Positions 9,166-18,881 of a stretch of DNA of 64,000 nucleotides are shown here, one piece after another. A program made the position numbers and the translations under genes. Position 1 is the first letter of the stretch, and each line of letters begins with the position of its first letter. Source of the stretch: an uncultured Oscillibacter sp. (GTDB lineage Bacteria > Bacillota > Clostridia > Oscillospirales > Oscillospiraceae); contig CAJOHW010000001.1 of the NCBI GenBank assembly GCA_905234565.1, positions 19,732-83,731 of the forward strand. The letters run 5' to 3'. The notes under the pieces are model-generated. The model was given only the letters and a program-made list of their open reading frames with translations. It ran no database searches and was not told the DNA's origin.

Positions 9166-9390
9166 TTACTGATCTGCCTTGTCTTTTATCACGAATGACG
9201 CAGTCAGCAATGTCACCGCGGCAATGAGGTATCCCAGATAGAAAATCCTCTTAACATGGGCATCGACTTTGAAACTGCCAATATAAAACACTCGTCCCAA
9301 CTGAGGCGCGTTCAGCGCCACATAAACAAAGATGACAGCAACGATGAGCATGAGAATGCCTATGGCTCTGAGAAGTCTCTTTGTATTCAT
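9166..9390 (-). CDS. Small two-TM membrane protein, unknown function
   Basis: MNTKRLLRAIGILMLIVAVIFVYVALNAPQLGRVFYIGSFKVD...; ggaggtgcagaATG. Confidence 0.7.
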   Translation of the reverse strand: MNTKRLLRAIGILMLIVAVIFVYVALNAPQLGRVFYIGSFKVDAHVKRIFYLGYLIAAVTLLTASFVIKDKADQ

Positions 9391-9537
9391 TCTGCACCTC
9401 CGTAAATCCAGATTTGCCTGCCCGGTATCGTCAATGATACCGTCTGATTTCAACATGGCGCGCCCGCAAGTTTCGTCAAATCGCTGAAACGCCTGACCAG
9501 CCTCCGATAAAGGAAAAAGGACTTTTTCCTTTCCCCT

Positions 9538-9566
9538 TTGCAAATCCGTATGGGCTGTGGTACAAT
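9538..9566 (+). promoter_or_regulatory. SigA-like promoter of two-component system
   Basis: TTGCAA - 17 nt - TACAAT. Confidence 0.55.
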
Positions 9567-9598
9567 AGGCGGCATACCGGAGGCAGGAGGTGGGATGT

Positions 9599-10288
9599 AT
9601 GCGGGTGCTGGTGGTTGAGGACGAGGCGCGGCTGGCCGCCACGGTCCGGGATCTGCTGGAACTGGACGGATATACCGTGGACGTGTGCCGGGACGGGGAG
9701 AGCGGTTTGGACAACGCCCTGTCCGGGATCTATGACGTGTGCCTGATGGACGTGATGCTGCCCAAACTGGACGGCTTCGAGGCCGTGCGCCGCCTCCGGA
9801 ATGAGGGCTGCGGAGTACCTGTGCTGATGCTCACCGCCCGGTCCGATCTCTCCGACCGGGTCCGGGGCCTGGACTGCGGGGCGGATTACTACCTGACCAA
9901 GCCCTTTGAACCTAAAGAACTGCTGGCCTGTGTCCGGGCCCTGGTCCGCCGTCAGCCGGAACTGCGGGACACCGGGATCCTGGAATACGGGGACCTGCGG
10001 CTGGACAAAAACGGCTTCCAGCTCTCCTGCGGGGAGCGGTCCATCCACCTGAGCCGGAAGGAGTACAGCCTGCTGGAACTGCTCATGCTGAACCGGGAGC
10101 GGGTCCTGGAAAAGGAGACCATTTTCTTGAAAATCTGGGGCTACGACTCCGAGGCGGAGGGCAACAACGTGGAGGCCTATATCTCCTTCCTCCGCCGGAA
10201 ACTGGCCCACCTCCACTCCCATGTCCACATCCGCACGGTGCGCATGGCGGGCTACTGCCTGGAAAAGGCCCCGGAAACCGCCGGATAG
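9599..10288 (+). CDS. OmpR-family response regulator
   Basis: MRVLVVEDEARLAA..., receiver MDVMLPKLDG, wHTH NNVEAYISFLRRKL. Confidence 0.95.
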   Translation: MRVLVVEDEARLAATVRDLLELDGYTVDVCRDGESGLDNALSGIYDVCLMDVMLPKLDGFEAVRRLRNEGCGVPVLMLTARSDLSDRVRGLDCGADYYLTKPFEPKELLACVRALVRRQPELRDTGILEYGDLRLDKNGFQLSCGERSIHLSRKEYSLLELLMLNRERVLEKETIFLKIWGYDSEAEGNNVEAYISFLRRKLAHLHSHVHIRTVRMAGYCLEKAPETAG

Positions 10289-10299
10289 GAGGCGGTAAC

Positions 10300-11535
10300 G
10301 TGCTGAAAAAGCTGCGGCTCAAATTCGTGGCCGTGTGTATGGCCCTGATTACGGCGGTGCTGGCGGTGATGATCGGCACGGCGGTGCGGTCCGCCCGGGA
10401 GCGGGTGGAGCGTATCAGCGCCGATGTGCTCAGCCGCGTCATCGCCGAACAGCCGGGAAAACGGAGTATCGGCATCGGCGGCGGGGAAGTGGCCCTGCCC
10501 TACTTCACCGTAGAGGTGTGGCAGAACACCGCCTACGTCACCGGGGGCACCTACGGGGAGTTGGAGGACACGGAGGCCCTGACCGCCATTCTCTCCGCCT
10601 GTATGGAAAAGCCGGAGGCGGAGGGAATGCTGCCGGAGTACAATCTGCGCTATCTCCGCCGGGACAAGGGGCTGTACAGCCGGGCAGCCTTTGTGGATAT
10701 GTCCATGGAGATAGCCGCCCTGCGGGAGATGCTGGCTTCCTGGCTCCTGACCGCCCTGGCCTCCCTGCTGCCCCTGTTCGGGGTGTCGGTACTGCTGTCC
10801 CAGTGGGCAGTGGGGCCTGTGGAGCGGGCCTGGAAACAGCAGCGCCAGTTCCTCTCCGACGCCTCCCATGAGCTGAAAACCCCCCTGACCGTCATTCTCT
10901 CCAACGCCGGAATGCTGGAAGAAACCGACCTCCCGGACCGCCCCCGCCAGTGGGCGGAGAACATCCTGTCCGAATCCCGGCGGATGAAAACCCTGGTGGA
11001 GGAGATGCTGGCCCTGGCCCGGGCGGACAACGCCGCAAAACCCGAACCCTTCGGGGAGATCTCCCTGTCCGGCGTGGCGGAGGACTGCGCCCTGGCCTTT
11101 GAACCTGTGGCCTTTGAGGCGGGAAAGCCTCTGGAATCCGCCCTGGCCCCAGGCGTCACCGTGCTGGGCGACGGGGAAAAGCTCCGGCGGCTCATCTCCG
11201 TCCTGCTGGACAACGCCATTAAATACGGCGCGGAGGGGGGAACCCTCCGCCTGTCCCTGGAAGCGGGGGACCGTCAGGCGAAACTCACTGTCACCAACCC
11301 CGGGGAACCCATCCCGCCGGAGGTCCTGCCCCATCTCTTTGAGCGTTTCTACCGGGGGGACGCCTCCCGGGGAGAGCGGCCCGGGTTCGGCCTGGGGCTG
11401 AGCATTGCCGGGGCCATTGCCCGGGAACACCGGGGCACTTTGAAAGCCCAGAGCGGCCCGGAGGGCACGTCCTTCCTCTTTACCATGCCGCTGAAAAACA
11501 CACGAAAAAGCGCCGGATCCCCGGCGCACCAATGA
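10300..11535 (+). CDS. Sensor histidine kinase
   Basis: H-box SDASHELKTPLTVILSNAGML, N-box DNAIKYG, G-box GFGLGLSIA. Confidence 0.95.
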   Translation: MLKKLRLKFVAVCMALITAVLAVMIGTAVRSARERVERISADVLSRVIAEQPGKRSIGIGGGEVALPYFTVEVWQNTAYVTGGTYGELEDTEALTAILSACMEKPEAEGMLPEYNLRYLRRDKGLYSRAAFVDMSMEIAALREMLASWLLTALASLLPLFGVSVLLSQWAVGPVERAWKQQRQFLSDASHELKTPLTVILSNAGMLEETDLPDRPRQWAENILSESRRMKTLVEEMLALARADNAAKPEPFGEISLSGVAEDCALAFEPVAFEAGKPLESALAPGVTVLGDGEKLRRLISVLLDNAIKYGAEGGTLRLSLEAGDRQAKLTVTNPGEPIPPEVLPHLFERFYRGDASRGERPGFGLGLSIAGAIAREHRGTLKAQSGPEGTSFLFTMPLKNTRKSAGSPAHQ

Positions 11536-11549
11536 CAGGAGGTATTCCC

Positions 11550-12980
11550 ATGAGAAGAACCAAGATCATCTGCACCCTGGGGCCGTCCTCGGACAATCCC
11601 GACACCATCCGCGCCCTGATTCGCGGCGGGATGAACGCCGCACGGTTCAACTTCTCCCACGGCTCCCACGAGGAACACCTGGCCCGGCTCCATATGTTCG
11701 CCTCCGTCCGGGACTCCATGAGCCACCCCGTGGCCACCATCCTGGATACCCGGGGGCCGGAGATCCGTATCAAGAGCTTTTCCACCAAGTCCATCGAACT
11801 CCACGCCGGGGATAACTTCACCCTGACCGTGCGGGATCTGGTGGGGGATCAGGGCGTAGTGTCCGTCACCTATCCGGAACTGGCCAGCGAACTGTCCCCG
11901 GGACAGCGGATCCTCATCGATGACGGCCTGGTGGAACTGGAAGTGGACACCATCCGGGATACGGAGATCGTGTGCAAGTGCCTGAACAACGGCACCCTCT
12001 CCGCCAACAAGTCCATCAACATCCCCGGGGTCCACATCCGCCTCCCGGCCCTGACTGAGCGGGACGTGGACGACATTATCTTCGGCATCCAGAACGATTT
12101 CGACTTCATCGCCGCGTCCTTCGTGCGCCAGGCCGCCGATGTGGAGGCCATTCGGAAGGTCCTTCACGAAAACGGCGGGGACGCCATCCGGATCATCGCC
12201 AAAATCGAGAACCAGGAGGGCGTGGACAACGTGGACGAGATCCTGGCCGCCGCCGACGGCATTATGGTGGCCCGGGGGGATTTGGGCGTGGAGATCCCGG
12301 AGGCCCGGGTGCCGGTGCTGCAAAAGCAGATGATCCGCAAGGGCCTCCAGGCGGGCAAACCCGTTATCACCGCCACCCAGATGCTGGACTCCATGATGCG
12401 CAATCCCCGGCCCACCCGGGCGGAGGTGTCCGATGTGGCCAACGCCGTGTTTGACGGCACCAGCTGCGTCATGCTCTCCGGGGAGACTGCCGGAGGGAAA
12501 TATCCCCTGGAAGCTCTGGAAGCCATGGACAGCATCGTCCGGGAGGCGGAGGGCTCCATCGACTTCTGGGGTGAGTTCCAGGAGAGCCGGATGTATCCGG
12601 AACCCAACATCAACGATGCCATTACCCACACCTGCTGCCTGACCGCCAAGGACTTGAACGCCACTGCCATCCTCACCGCTACCAACTCCGGACACACCGC
12701 CCGGATGATCAGCCGCTTCCGTCCCGCCTGCCCCGTGGCCGCCCTGACCATGCGGGAGAAGGTCCGGCGTCAGATGGCCATCAGCTGGGGGGTCCTGCCC
12801 TTCCTGACCGGAGAGGTCAACTCCACGGACCGGATCTTCTCCCTGTCGGCGGAGATTGCCCTGAAAGAGCGCCTTGCCAAACACGGCGACACCATCGTCA
12901 TCACCGCCGGGGTGCCCCTGGGCCACACCGTGGCCACGAACCTGATCAAAGCCCACGTCATCGACGAGGAGGATATGTGA
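11550..12980 (+). CDS. pyk: Pyruvate kinase
   Basis: MRRTKIICTLGPSS, MVARGDLGVEIP, KPVITATQMLDSM. Confidence 0.97.
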   Translation: MRRTKIICTLGPSSDNPDTIRALIRGGMNAARFNFSHGSHEEHLARLHMFASVRDSMSHPVATILDTRGPEIRIKSFSTKSIELHAGDNFTLTVRDLVGDQGVVSVTYPELASELSPGQRILIDDGLVELEVDTIRDTEIVCKCLNNGTLSANKSINIPGVHIRLPALTERDVDDIIFGIQNDFDFIAASFVRQAADVEAIRKVLHENGGDAIRIIAKIENQEGVDNVDEILAAADGIMVARGDLGVEIPEARVPVLQKQMIRKGLQAGKPVITATQMLDSMMRNPRPTRAEVSDVANAVFDGTSCVMLSGETAGGKYPLEALEAMDSIVREAEGSIDFWGEFQESRMYPEPNINDAITHTCCLTAKDLNATAILTATNSGHTARMISRFRPACPVAALTMREKVRRQMAISWGVLPFLTGEVNSTDRIFSLSAEIALKERLAKHGDTIVITAGVPLGHTVATNLIKAHVIDEEDM

Positions 12981-13935
12981 GGGAAAAATACTTCTCCCGG
13001 AAGGGCACCTTCTCCACCTCAAAGCTCCGCCCCCGGAGGTAATTCAGGATTCCCGCGTCTGTGGGAAAATCGAAGGTCACCCGGTAAGCGTACAGGGCCT
13101 GGCGGCTCTCGTGATAGCGGCGGTTGACGTCCCCCCGGCCGTATTTGCCATCGCCTAAGAGGGGACAGCCCATCTCCGCCATGGATGCCCGGATCTGGTG
13201 GGTGCGGCCTGTCAGCAGGCCGCACTCCACCAGGGACAGTTCCCCCCGGGTCTCCAGGGTCCGGTACCGGGTGGCGGCACTGCGGCCCCCCGGCACCGGA
13301 TGGCGGTAAAACGTCACCTGTCTGCGGTCCTCATCCTTGCGGAGAAACCCGGTAATGGTTCCCTGGGCGGGTTTGGGACGGCCCACGGTGATGCAGAGAT
13401 AGGTCTTTTCGATCTCATGGGCGCGGATCTTGCCGTTGAGAATCCGCAATGCCTCCGCGTTCTTCGCCGCCAGGACGATGCCCCCGGTGTTCCGGTCGAT
13501 GCGGTTGCACAGCGCCGGGGCAAAGGCGTTCTCCCGCCCCGGATCCCACTCCCCCCTCTGGTAGAGATAGGCTTGGATGTGGTGAATCAAGGTATCCACC
13601 TTCTCCGTCTCGTCGGTGTGGACGCTCTGGCCGGGACGCTTGTCCGCCAAAAGCAGATTTTCGTCCTCATAGACCACCCGCAGATGGGGGACAAACCGGT
13701 CTAAGAAGCCCGGAACCGCCTCCGGTTCGGCAAAGAAGGCGTCGTCAATGTAGAGCTGCAAGGTGTCCCCCTGCTGCAGGCGCACGTCCCGGCGGGAGCC
13801 CCTGCCGTTCACTTTGATCCGCTTTAACCGGATGTACTTCTGGGCCAGGGCCGAGGGCAGGGCCGGCAGGCTCTTGCCCAGGAAACGGTCCAGCCGCTGT
13901 CCGGCGTCGTTGGCTCCGATGCTCAGTTCCCGCAT
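12958..13935 (-). CDS. RluA-family pseudouridine synthase
   Basis: S4-like N-terminus, HRIDxxTGG equivalent NRIDRNTGGIVLAAK, LLTGRTHQIR; convergent overlap with pyk. Confidence 0.93.
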   Translation of the reverse strand: MRELSIGANDAGQRLDRFLGKSLPALPSALAQKYIRLKRIKVNGRGSRRDVRLQQGDTLQLYIDDAFFAEPEAVPGFLDRFVPHLRVVYEDENLLLADKRPGQSVHTDETEKVDTLIHHIQAYLYQRGEWDPGRENAFAPALCNRIDRNTGGIVLAAKNAEALRILNGKIRAHEIEKTYLCITVGRPKPAQGTITGFLRKDEDRRQVTFYRHPVPGGRSAATRYRTLETRGELSLVECGLLTGRTHQIRASMAEMGCPLLGDGKYGRGDVNRRYHESRQALYAYRVTFDFPTDAGILNYLRGRSFEVEKVPFREKYFSLTYPPRR

Positions 13936-14061
13936 GACGGTCCCTCCTGCTGTGTCCGTGAGAAAGCGTGAAAAGGTTCGCGCAGTTGGCGTATAGAGTT
14001 TGCGTATAGAGTATGATACCCGTTCCCGGGTAGATTGTAAAGTGGAAAATAGGAGGCGCGT

Positions 14062-14496
14062 ATGGATAAGGACCGGATCAACGCCCTGCTGGCCGCCGTC
14101 CGGGACGGAGGGCCCTGGCTGGAGCGGTTCACCCGTCCCCGGTACGCCGGGGCCTTTCAGGACTATACGGCCCAATACGGCGCTCTGTGGCGGACCGCCC
14201 TCCGGGAGACGGAAGACCCTGCCCGTCTGGCGGAGGACCTGATAGACGCCATGGAGGCCGGGTGGAAGGAGGAGCGGTTCTGGAACCGCTCCGTGCGGCG
14301 GTTTGAGGAGAAGCGGATGCTCCTCACCTACCTGTCCCCCATGCTGCTGGAACTGGGAGAGGAACCCTTCGCCGCCTGTCTCCGGGACGCCTGGAACCGC
14401 CGCCGTCCCCAGGATACTTATACTTACGTGTCCTTCGCCGAGTTAAACGGCGGCTTTCGCAACGCCATTCTGGGCTTCGATCTGGGTTCCCGGTAA
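14062..14496 (+). CDS. Hypothetical protein (144 aa)
   Basis: Good coding frame MDKDRINALLAAVRDGGPWLERFTRPRYAGAFQDY with upstream aggaggcg. Confidence 0.65.
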   Translation: MDKDRINALLAAVRDGGPWLERFTRPRYAGAFQDYTAQYGALWRTALRETEDPARLAEDLIDAMEAGWKEERFWNRSVRRFEEKRMLLTYLSPMLLELGEEPFAACLRDAWNRRRPQDTYTYVSFAELNGGFRNAILGFDLGSR

Positions 14497-14549
14497 AACC
14501 CAGATCAAGCGTACATAATACCCCTCAAAGAGAAAGGAGGCGCGGAATC

Positions 14550-15821
14550 TTGCGCCAGCCTTTGGCGGACGAAATCCGCCCGCAGACCTTGGACGACGTG
14601 GTGGGCCAGGAACACCTCCTGGCTCCCGGGGCGGTGCTCCGGCGGCTCATCGAACAGGGGGCGGAGGCCAATATGGTCTTTTACGGCCCCTCCGGTACCG
14701 GCAAAACCACCCTTGCCAACATTATCGCCAAACGGACCCAAAAGGCCCTGCGCCGCTTAAACGCCACCACCGCGTCCCTTTCAGACGTGAAGGACATAAT
14801 GGCGGACGCGGGCACCCTCCTGGCCCCGGGAGGGATTCTCCTGTATTTGGACGAGATCCAGTACTTCAACAAGAAGCAGCAGCAGAGCCTGCTGGAATTC
14901 ATGGAGAACGGGAAACTGACCCTCATCGCCTCCACCACGGAGAACCCCTATTTCTACGTGTACGGCGCCCTGCTGTCCCGCAGCACCGTGTTCGAGTTCA
15001 AGGCGGTACCCGCCCGGGAGACGGAGCGGGCAGTACTTCGGGCCTTAGACATCCAGCGCCAGCGCTCCCCCCTGCCCTTAGACTGGGACCCCGCTGTGCC
15101 GGGATACCTGGCCACCTCCTGCGGCGGGGACGTGCGCAAGGCCATCAACGCTGTGGAACTGCTGGTCCAGGCCGCCCGTCCCGGGGACGGCGGCGCGTTG
15201 CGCCTCACCCTGCCGGACGCGGAGGCGGTGTCCCAGCGCAGCGCCATGCGGTACGACAAGGGGGGCGACGCCATGTACGATGCCGCCTCCGCCTTGATGA
15301 AGTCCCTCCGGGGCAGCGACCCGGACGCCGCCCTCCACTATCTGGCCCGGTTCCTGGAGGCCGGGGACCTCATCACCCCCTGCCGCCGCCTCCTGTGCTC
15401 CGCCTGTGAGGACATCGGGTTGGCCTATCCCCAGGCCATCGCCATTGTGAAAGCCTGTGTGGACACCGCCTTCCAATTAGGACTGCCGGAGGCCCAGCTG
15501 CCCCTGGCCCAGGCCGCCATTCTCCTGGCCACCGCCCCCAAATCCAACAGCGTGGTGGCGTCCATCGGCGCGGCCTGGGGAGACGTGAAGGCCGGAAAAA
15601 CCGGGGACGTGCCCCGGCACCTGCAAAACGTCCACGCGGACACCACCGGGTTCGACAACGTCCAGCACTATCTCTACCCTCATGACTTTCCCCGCCACTG
15701 GGTGGATCAGCAGTACCTGCCGGACGCCCTGGCCGGACGGAAATACTACACCTGGGGAGACAATAAGACGGAACAGGCCGCCAGGGCGTACTGGGAGGGC
15801 ATCAAAGGAGACAGGGCATGA
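14550..15821 (+). CDS. rarA: Replication-associated recombination protein A (MgsA/RarA AAA ATPase)
   Basis: MRPxxLDDVVGQEH-like N-terminus, GPSGTGKTTLANIIA, YLDEIQYFNKKQQ; TTG start. Confidence 0.95.
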   Translation: MRQPLADEIRPQTLDDVVGQEHLLAPGAVLRRLIEQGAEANMVFYGPSGTGKTTLANIIAKRTQKALRRLNATTASLSDVKDIMADAGTLLAPGGILLYLDEIQYFNKKQQQSLLEFMENGKLTLIASTTENPYFYVYGALLSRSTVFEFKAVPARETERAVLRALDIQRQRSPLPLDWDPAVPGYLATSCGGDVRKAINAVELLVQAARPGDGGALRLTLPDAEAVSQRSAMRYDKGGDAMYDAASALMKSLRGSDPDAALHYLARFLEAGDLITPCRRLLCSACEDIGLAYPQAIAIVKACVDTAFQLGLPEAQLPLAQAAILLATAPKSNSVVASIGAAWGDVKAGKTGDVPRHLQNVHADTTGFDNVQHYLYPHDFPRHWVDQQYLPDALAGRKYYTWGDNKTEQAARAYWEGIKGDRA

Positions 15822-16009
15822 ATCTGCGGCTGCATGACCGGGTGGAGCTGAAAAAGCCTCATCCCTGCGGGGCAAAACAGTGGGAGGTTCTGCGCCTGGG
15901 CATGGACATCAAAATCCGGTGCCTGGGCTGCGGACATGAGCTCATGCTGCCCCGGTCCAAAGTAGAAAAGAGCATCCGGAAAATCATCACAGAGGAGGAT
16001 CATCCATGA
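15818..16009 (+). CDS. DUF951 domain protein
   Basis: LRLHDRVELKKPHPCGAKQWEVLRLGMDIKIRCLGCGHELMLPR. Confidence 0.93.
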   Translation: MNLRLHDRVELKKPHPCGAKQWEVLRLGMDIKIRCLGCGHELMLPRSKVEKSIRKIITEEDHP

Positions 16010-16158
16010 AAAAGAAACCTGCTCCCATCCAACAACGCCTGTCCCGTCTGGGCGGATACGTCCGGCGGAACGCCGCCCGGATTCTTGCAACTGTCCTGGC
16101 CGCTGTCATGCTCCTGGGCTTCGCCGGGACCATCCTCACCGCCTTGCTGGCGGGATAA
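16006..16158 (+). CDS. Small single-TM protein (50 aa), absent from the ORF track
   Basis: ATG 16006 to TAA 16158 after gaggaggatcatcc RBS: MKKKPAPIQQRLSRLGGYVRRNAARILATVLAAVMLLGFAGTILTALLAG. Confidence 0.65.
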   Translation: MKKKPAPIQQRLSRLGGYVRRNAARILATVLAAVMLLGFAGTILTALLAG

Positions 16159-16200
16159 CAGCGGCATTCCATTCCGTCTATCCGGCCTGGAAAAATCCCC

Positions 16201-16228
16201 TTGACAACCGGATAAAAACTGGGATAAT
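16201..16228 (+). promoter_or_regulatory. SigA-type promoter upstream of gltX
   Basis: TTGACA - 16 nt - GATAAT. Confidence 0.75.
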
Positions 16229-16258
16229 AAGGGGCAGCAAATATACGGAGGTACTGCC

Positions 16259-17752
16259 ATGGAGCTGGACACAGCGTTTTTTGAGGATATGGAGGCGCGG
16301 ATCCCCAAGGGAAAGGTCCGTACCCGCTTTGCCCCGTCCCCCACGGGCTATATGCACGTAGGGAATCTGCGTACGGCCCTGTACGCCTATCTCATCGCCC
16401 GCCACGCCGGGGGAACGTTCCTTCTGCGCATTGAGGATACGGATCAGGGACGCCTGGTGGAGGGGGCGGTGGACGCCGTCTATAAAACCCTCCGGGAGTG
16501 CGGCCTGAATCACCAGGAGGGGCCGGATCTGGGAGGACCTGTGGGACCGTACATCCAGTCGGAGCGCAGGGAACTGTACGGGAAATACGCCCACCTGCTG
16601 GTGGAAAAGGGGGCGGCCTATCGGTGCTTCTGCGAAAAATGCGCCTCCAAAGAGGACTCCGGAGAGTTTGACCGGGAGGACGATCCCTGCCGCGCCTTGG
16701 ACAATGCCGCGGCGGAGGCCCGGGCCGCGGCGGGAGAACCCTATGTCATCCGCCAGCGGATCCCCCATGAGGGCCGCACTACCTTCCATGACGTGACCTT
16801 CGGGGATATCTCCGTGGAGAACGGGGAGATCGAGGACCAGATCCTCCTCAAGCGGGACGGCCTGCCCACCTATAACTTCGCCAACGTGGTGGACGACCAC
16901 CTCATGGGCATCACCCATGTGGTCCGGGGCAGCGAATACCTGTCCTCCGCCCCCAAGTACAACCTGCTCTATGCCGCTTTCGGCTGGGAGATCCCCGCCT
17001 ATGTCCACTGCTCCCCGGTCATGCGGGACGCCCACAACAAGATGTCCAAACGCCACGGGGACCCCTCCTATGAGGATCTGGTGGCGGAGGGGTATCTCTC
17101 CCAGGCCATTTTGAACTATGTGGCCCTCCTGGGCTGGGCCCCCCGGGGAGCGCGGGCCGAACAGGAGTTTTTCACCCTGGAAGAACTGGCGGAGGCCTTT
17201 GAGATTGCGGGGATCTCCAAATCCCCCGCCATCTTTGACCGGGCCAAACTGGACTACTTCAACGCCGCCTATCTGCGCGCCCTGTCCCCGGCGGACTTCG
17301 CCCGGGCGGCGGAGCCGTGGATCCGCAAGGCGGTAAAGAATCCCGCCCTGGACGCCGCCGCCATTGCCGCCCTGCTTCAGGCCCGGTGTGAAAAGCTGTC
17401 GGATATCCCGGAGAAGCTGGACTTCTTCGACGCCCTGCCGGACTACGGCGTGGAGTTCTTTACCAATAAGAAATCCAAGACCAATCCGGAAGTCTCCAAA
17501 CGGATGCTGGAAGCCGCCATTCCGGTTTTGGAGGGCGTGGAGGACTGGACGGCGGAGGCGGTCCACGATGCCCTGTTTGGCCTGGCGGCGGAACAGGGCG
17601 TGAAAAACGCCACGCTGCTGTGGCCCGTGCGCATCGCGGCGGCAGGCAAACTGGTGACCCCCGGCGGGGCGGTGGAGATCTGCCAGATCTTAGGCAAAAC
17701 GGAAACCCTGCGGCGTCTGCGGATGGGGCTTGCGAAACTGGACTCCCAGTGA
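16259..17752 (+). CDS. gltX: Glutamyl-tRNA synthetase
   Basis: RFAPSPTGYMHVGNLRTAL (HIGH-like), KMSKRHGD (KMSKS-like). Confidence 0.97.
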   Translation: MELDTAFFEDMEARIPKGKVRTRFAPSPTGYMHVGNLRTALYAYLIARHAGGTFLLRIEDTDQGRLVEGAVDAVYKTLRECGLNHQEGPDLGGPVGPYIQSERRELYGKYAHLLVEKGAAYRCFCEKCASKEDSGEFDREDDPCRALDNAAAEARAAAGEPYVIRQRIPHEGRTTFHDVTFGDISVENGEIEDQILLKRDGLPTYNFANVVDDHLMGITHVVRGSEYLSSAPKYNLLYAAFGWEIPAYVHCSPVMRDAHNKMSKRHGDPSYEDLVAEGYLSQAILNYVALLGWAPRGARAEQEFFTLEELAEAFEIAGISKSPAIFDRAKLDYFNAAYLRALSPADFARAAEPWIRKAVKNPALDAAAIAALLQARCEKLSDIPEKLDFFDALPDYGVEFFTNKKSKTNPEVSKRMLEAAIPVLEGVEDWTAEAVHDALFGLAAEQGVKNATLLWPVRIAAAGKLVTPGGAVEICQILGKTETLRRLRMGLAKLDSQ

Positions 17753-17782
17753 GAGACCAGTCAGAGAAAGGATGTGGGAGAC

Positions 17783-18790
17783 ATGAGCAAACTGACCATC
17801 CCGGAAGGGTACCGAATGCGCCTGACCAATAATGAGCTGCAGCGGGCCATTGAACTGATCCATGCGGAATTTCAGAGGAACCTGTCTGTCCGGCTGAACC
17901 TGCACCGGGTGTCCGCCCCCCTGTTTGTGGACGGACATACGGGCATCAACGACAACCTCAACGGCGTGGAGCGGCCGGTGGCCTTTGATATCCCCGATGT
18001 GGGCGTCACGGGTGAGGTGGTCCACTCCCTGGCAAAGTGGAAGCGTCTGGCCCTGAAACGGTACGAGTTCAAACTGGGTACCGGGCTTTACACCGACATG
18101 AACGCCATCCGGCGGGATGAGGTGGTGGACAACCTGCACTCCGTGTATGTGGACCAGTGGGACTGGGAGAAGCACATCGACCCTCAGAACCGGGAACTGC
18201 AGTACCTGAAAGACACGGTGCGGGACATTGTGGGCTGTATCTGCGATACCGCCACGGCGGTGCGCAACGCCTTCCCTGCCCTGACCTTCCGCCCGGACCG
18301 GGACGTGTACTTCCTCACCACCCAGGAACTGGAAGATCGGTTCCCCGGCCTGTCCCACGGGGAGCGGGAGACGGAGATCTGCCGCCTCCACCGGACCGTG
18401 TTCCTCATGCAGATCGGCAAGAAACTGCGCTCCGGTACCCGCCACGACGGGCGGGCCCCGGACTATGACGACTGGGAGCTGAACGGAGATATTCTGATGT
18501 GGAATCCGGTGCTGCGCCAGGCCTTTGAGGTGTCCTCCATGGGCATCCGGGTGGACGCCGCCGCTCTGGACCGCCAGCTGACGGAGGCCGGGTGCGATGA
18601 CCGCCGCCTCCTGCCCTTCCATCGGATGCTCCTGAACGACGAGTTGCCCCAGTCCATCGGCGGCGGTATCGGTCAGTCCCGGCTGTGTATGCTGCTGCTG
18701 GAAGCCTGCCACATTGGAGAAGTCCAGGCCAGTTTGTGGGACCCGGACACTGTGGAACAGTGCGAGGCGGCGGGGATTACCCTGCTGTAA
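17783..18790 (+). CDS. asnA: Aspartate-ammonia ligase
   Basis: LNLHRVSAPLFVDGHTGINDNLNGVERPV, DMNAIRRDE, QSIGGGIGQSRLCM. Confidence 0.95.
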   Translation: MSKLTIPEGYRMRLTNNELQRAIELIHAEFQRNLSVRLNLHRVSAPLFVDGHTGINDNLNGVERPVAFDIPDVGVTGEVVHSLAKWKRLALKRYEFKLGTGLYTDMNAIRRDEVVDNLHSVYVDQWDWEKHIDPQNRELQYLKDTVRDIVGCICDTATAVRNAFPALTFRPDRDVYFLTTQELEDRFPGLSHGERETEICRLHRTVFLMQIGKKLRSGTRHDGRAPDYDDWELNGDILMWNPVLRQAFEVSSMGIRVDAAALDRQLTEAGCDDRRLLPFHRMLLNDELPQSIGGGIGQSRLCMLLLEACHIGEVQASLWDPDTVEQCEAAGITLL

Positions 18791-18801
18791 GCGCGAGAAA
18801 A

Positions 18802-18833
18802 CCCCCGTCTCAAAAGAGACGGGGGACGTTTTT
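18802..18833 (+). terminator. Terminator after asnA
   Basis: cccccgtctc aaaa gagacggggg acgttttt. Confidence 0.88.
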
Positions 18834-18881
18834 CAGGGGGTTTTCTGGATTGGAATCGTGCTTCGTTTCTGATAGGATCCG

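Noticed and set aside
11349-13022. 557-aa ORF on - strand opposite pyk
   Set aside because: Antisense frame of a clearly recognised pyruvate kinase; G/H/D-rich shadow composition.
16178-17566. 462-aa ORF on - strand opposite gltX
   Set aside because: Antisense shadow of glutamyl-tRNA synthetase.
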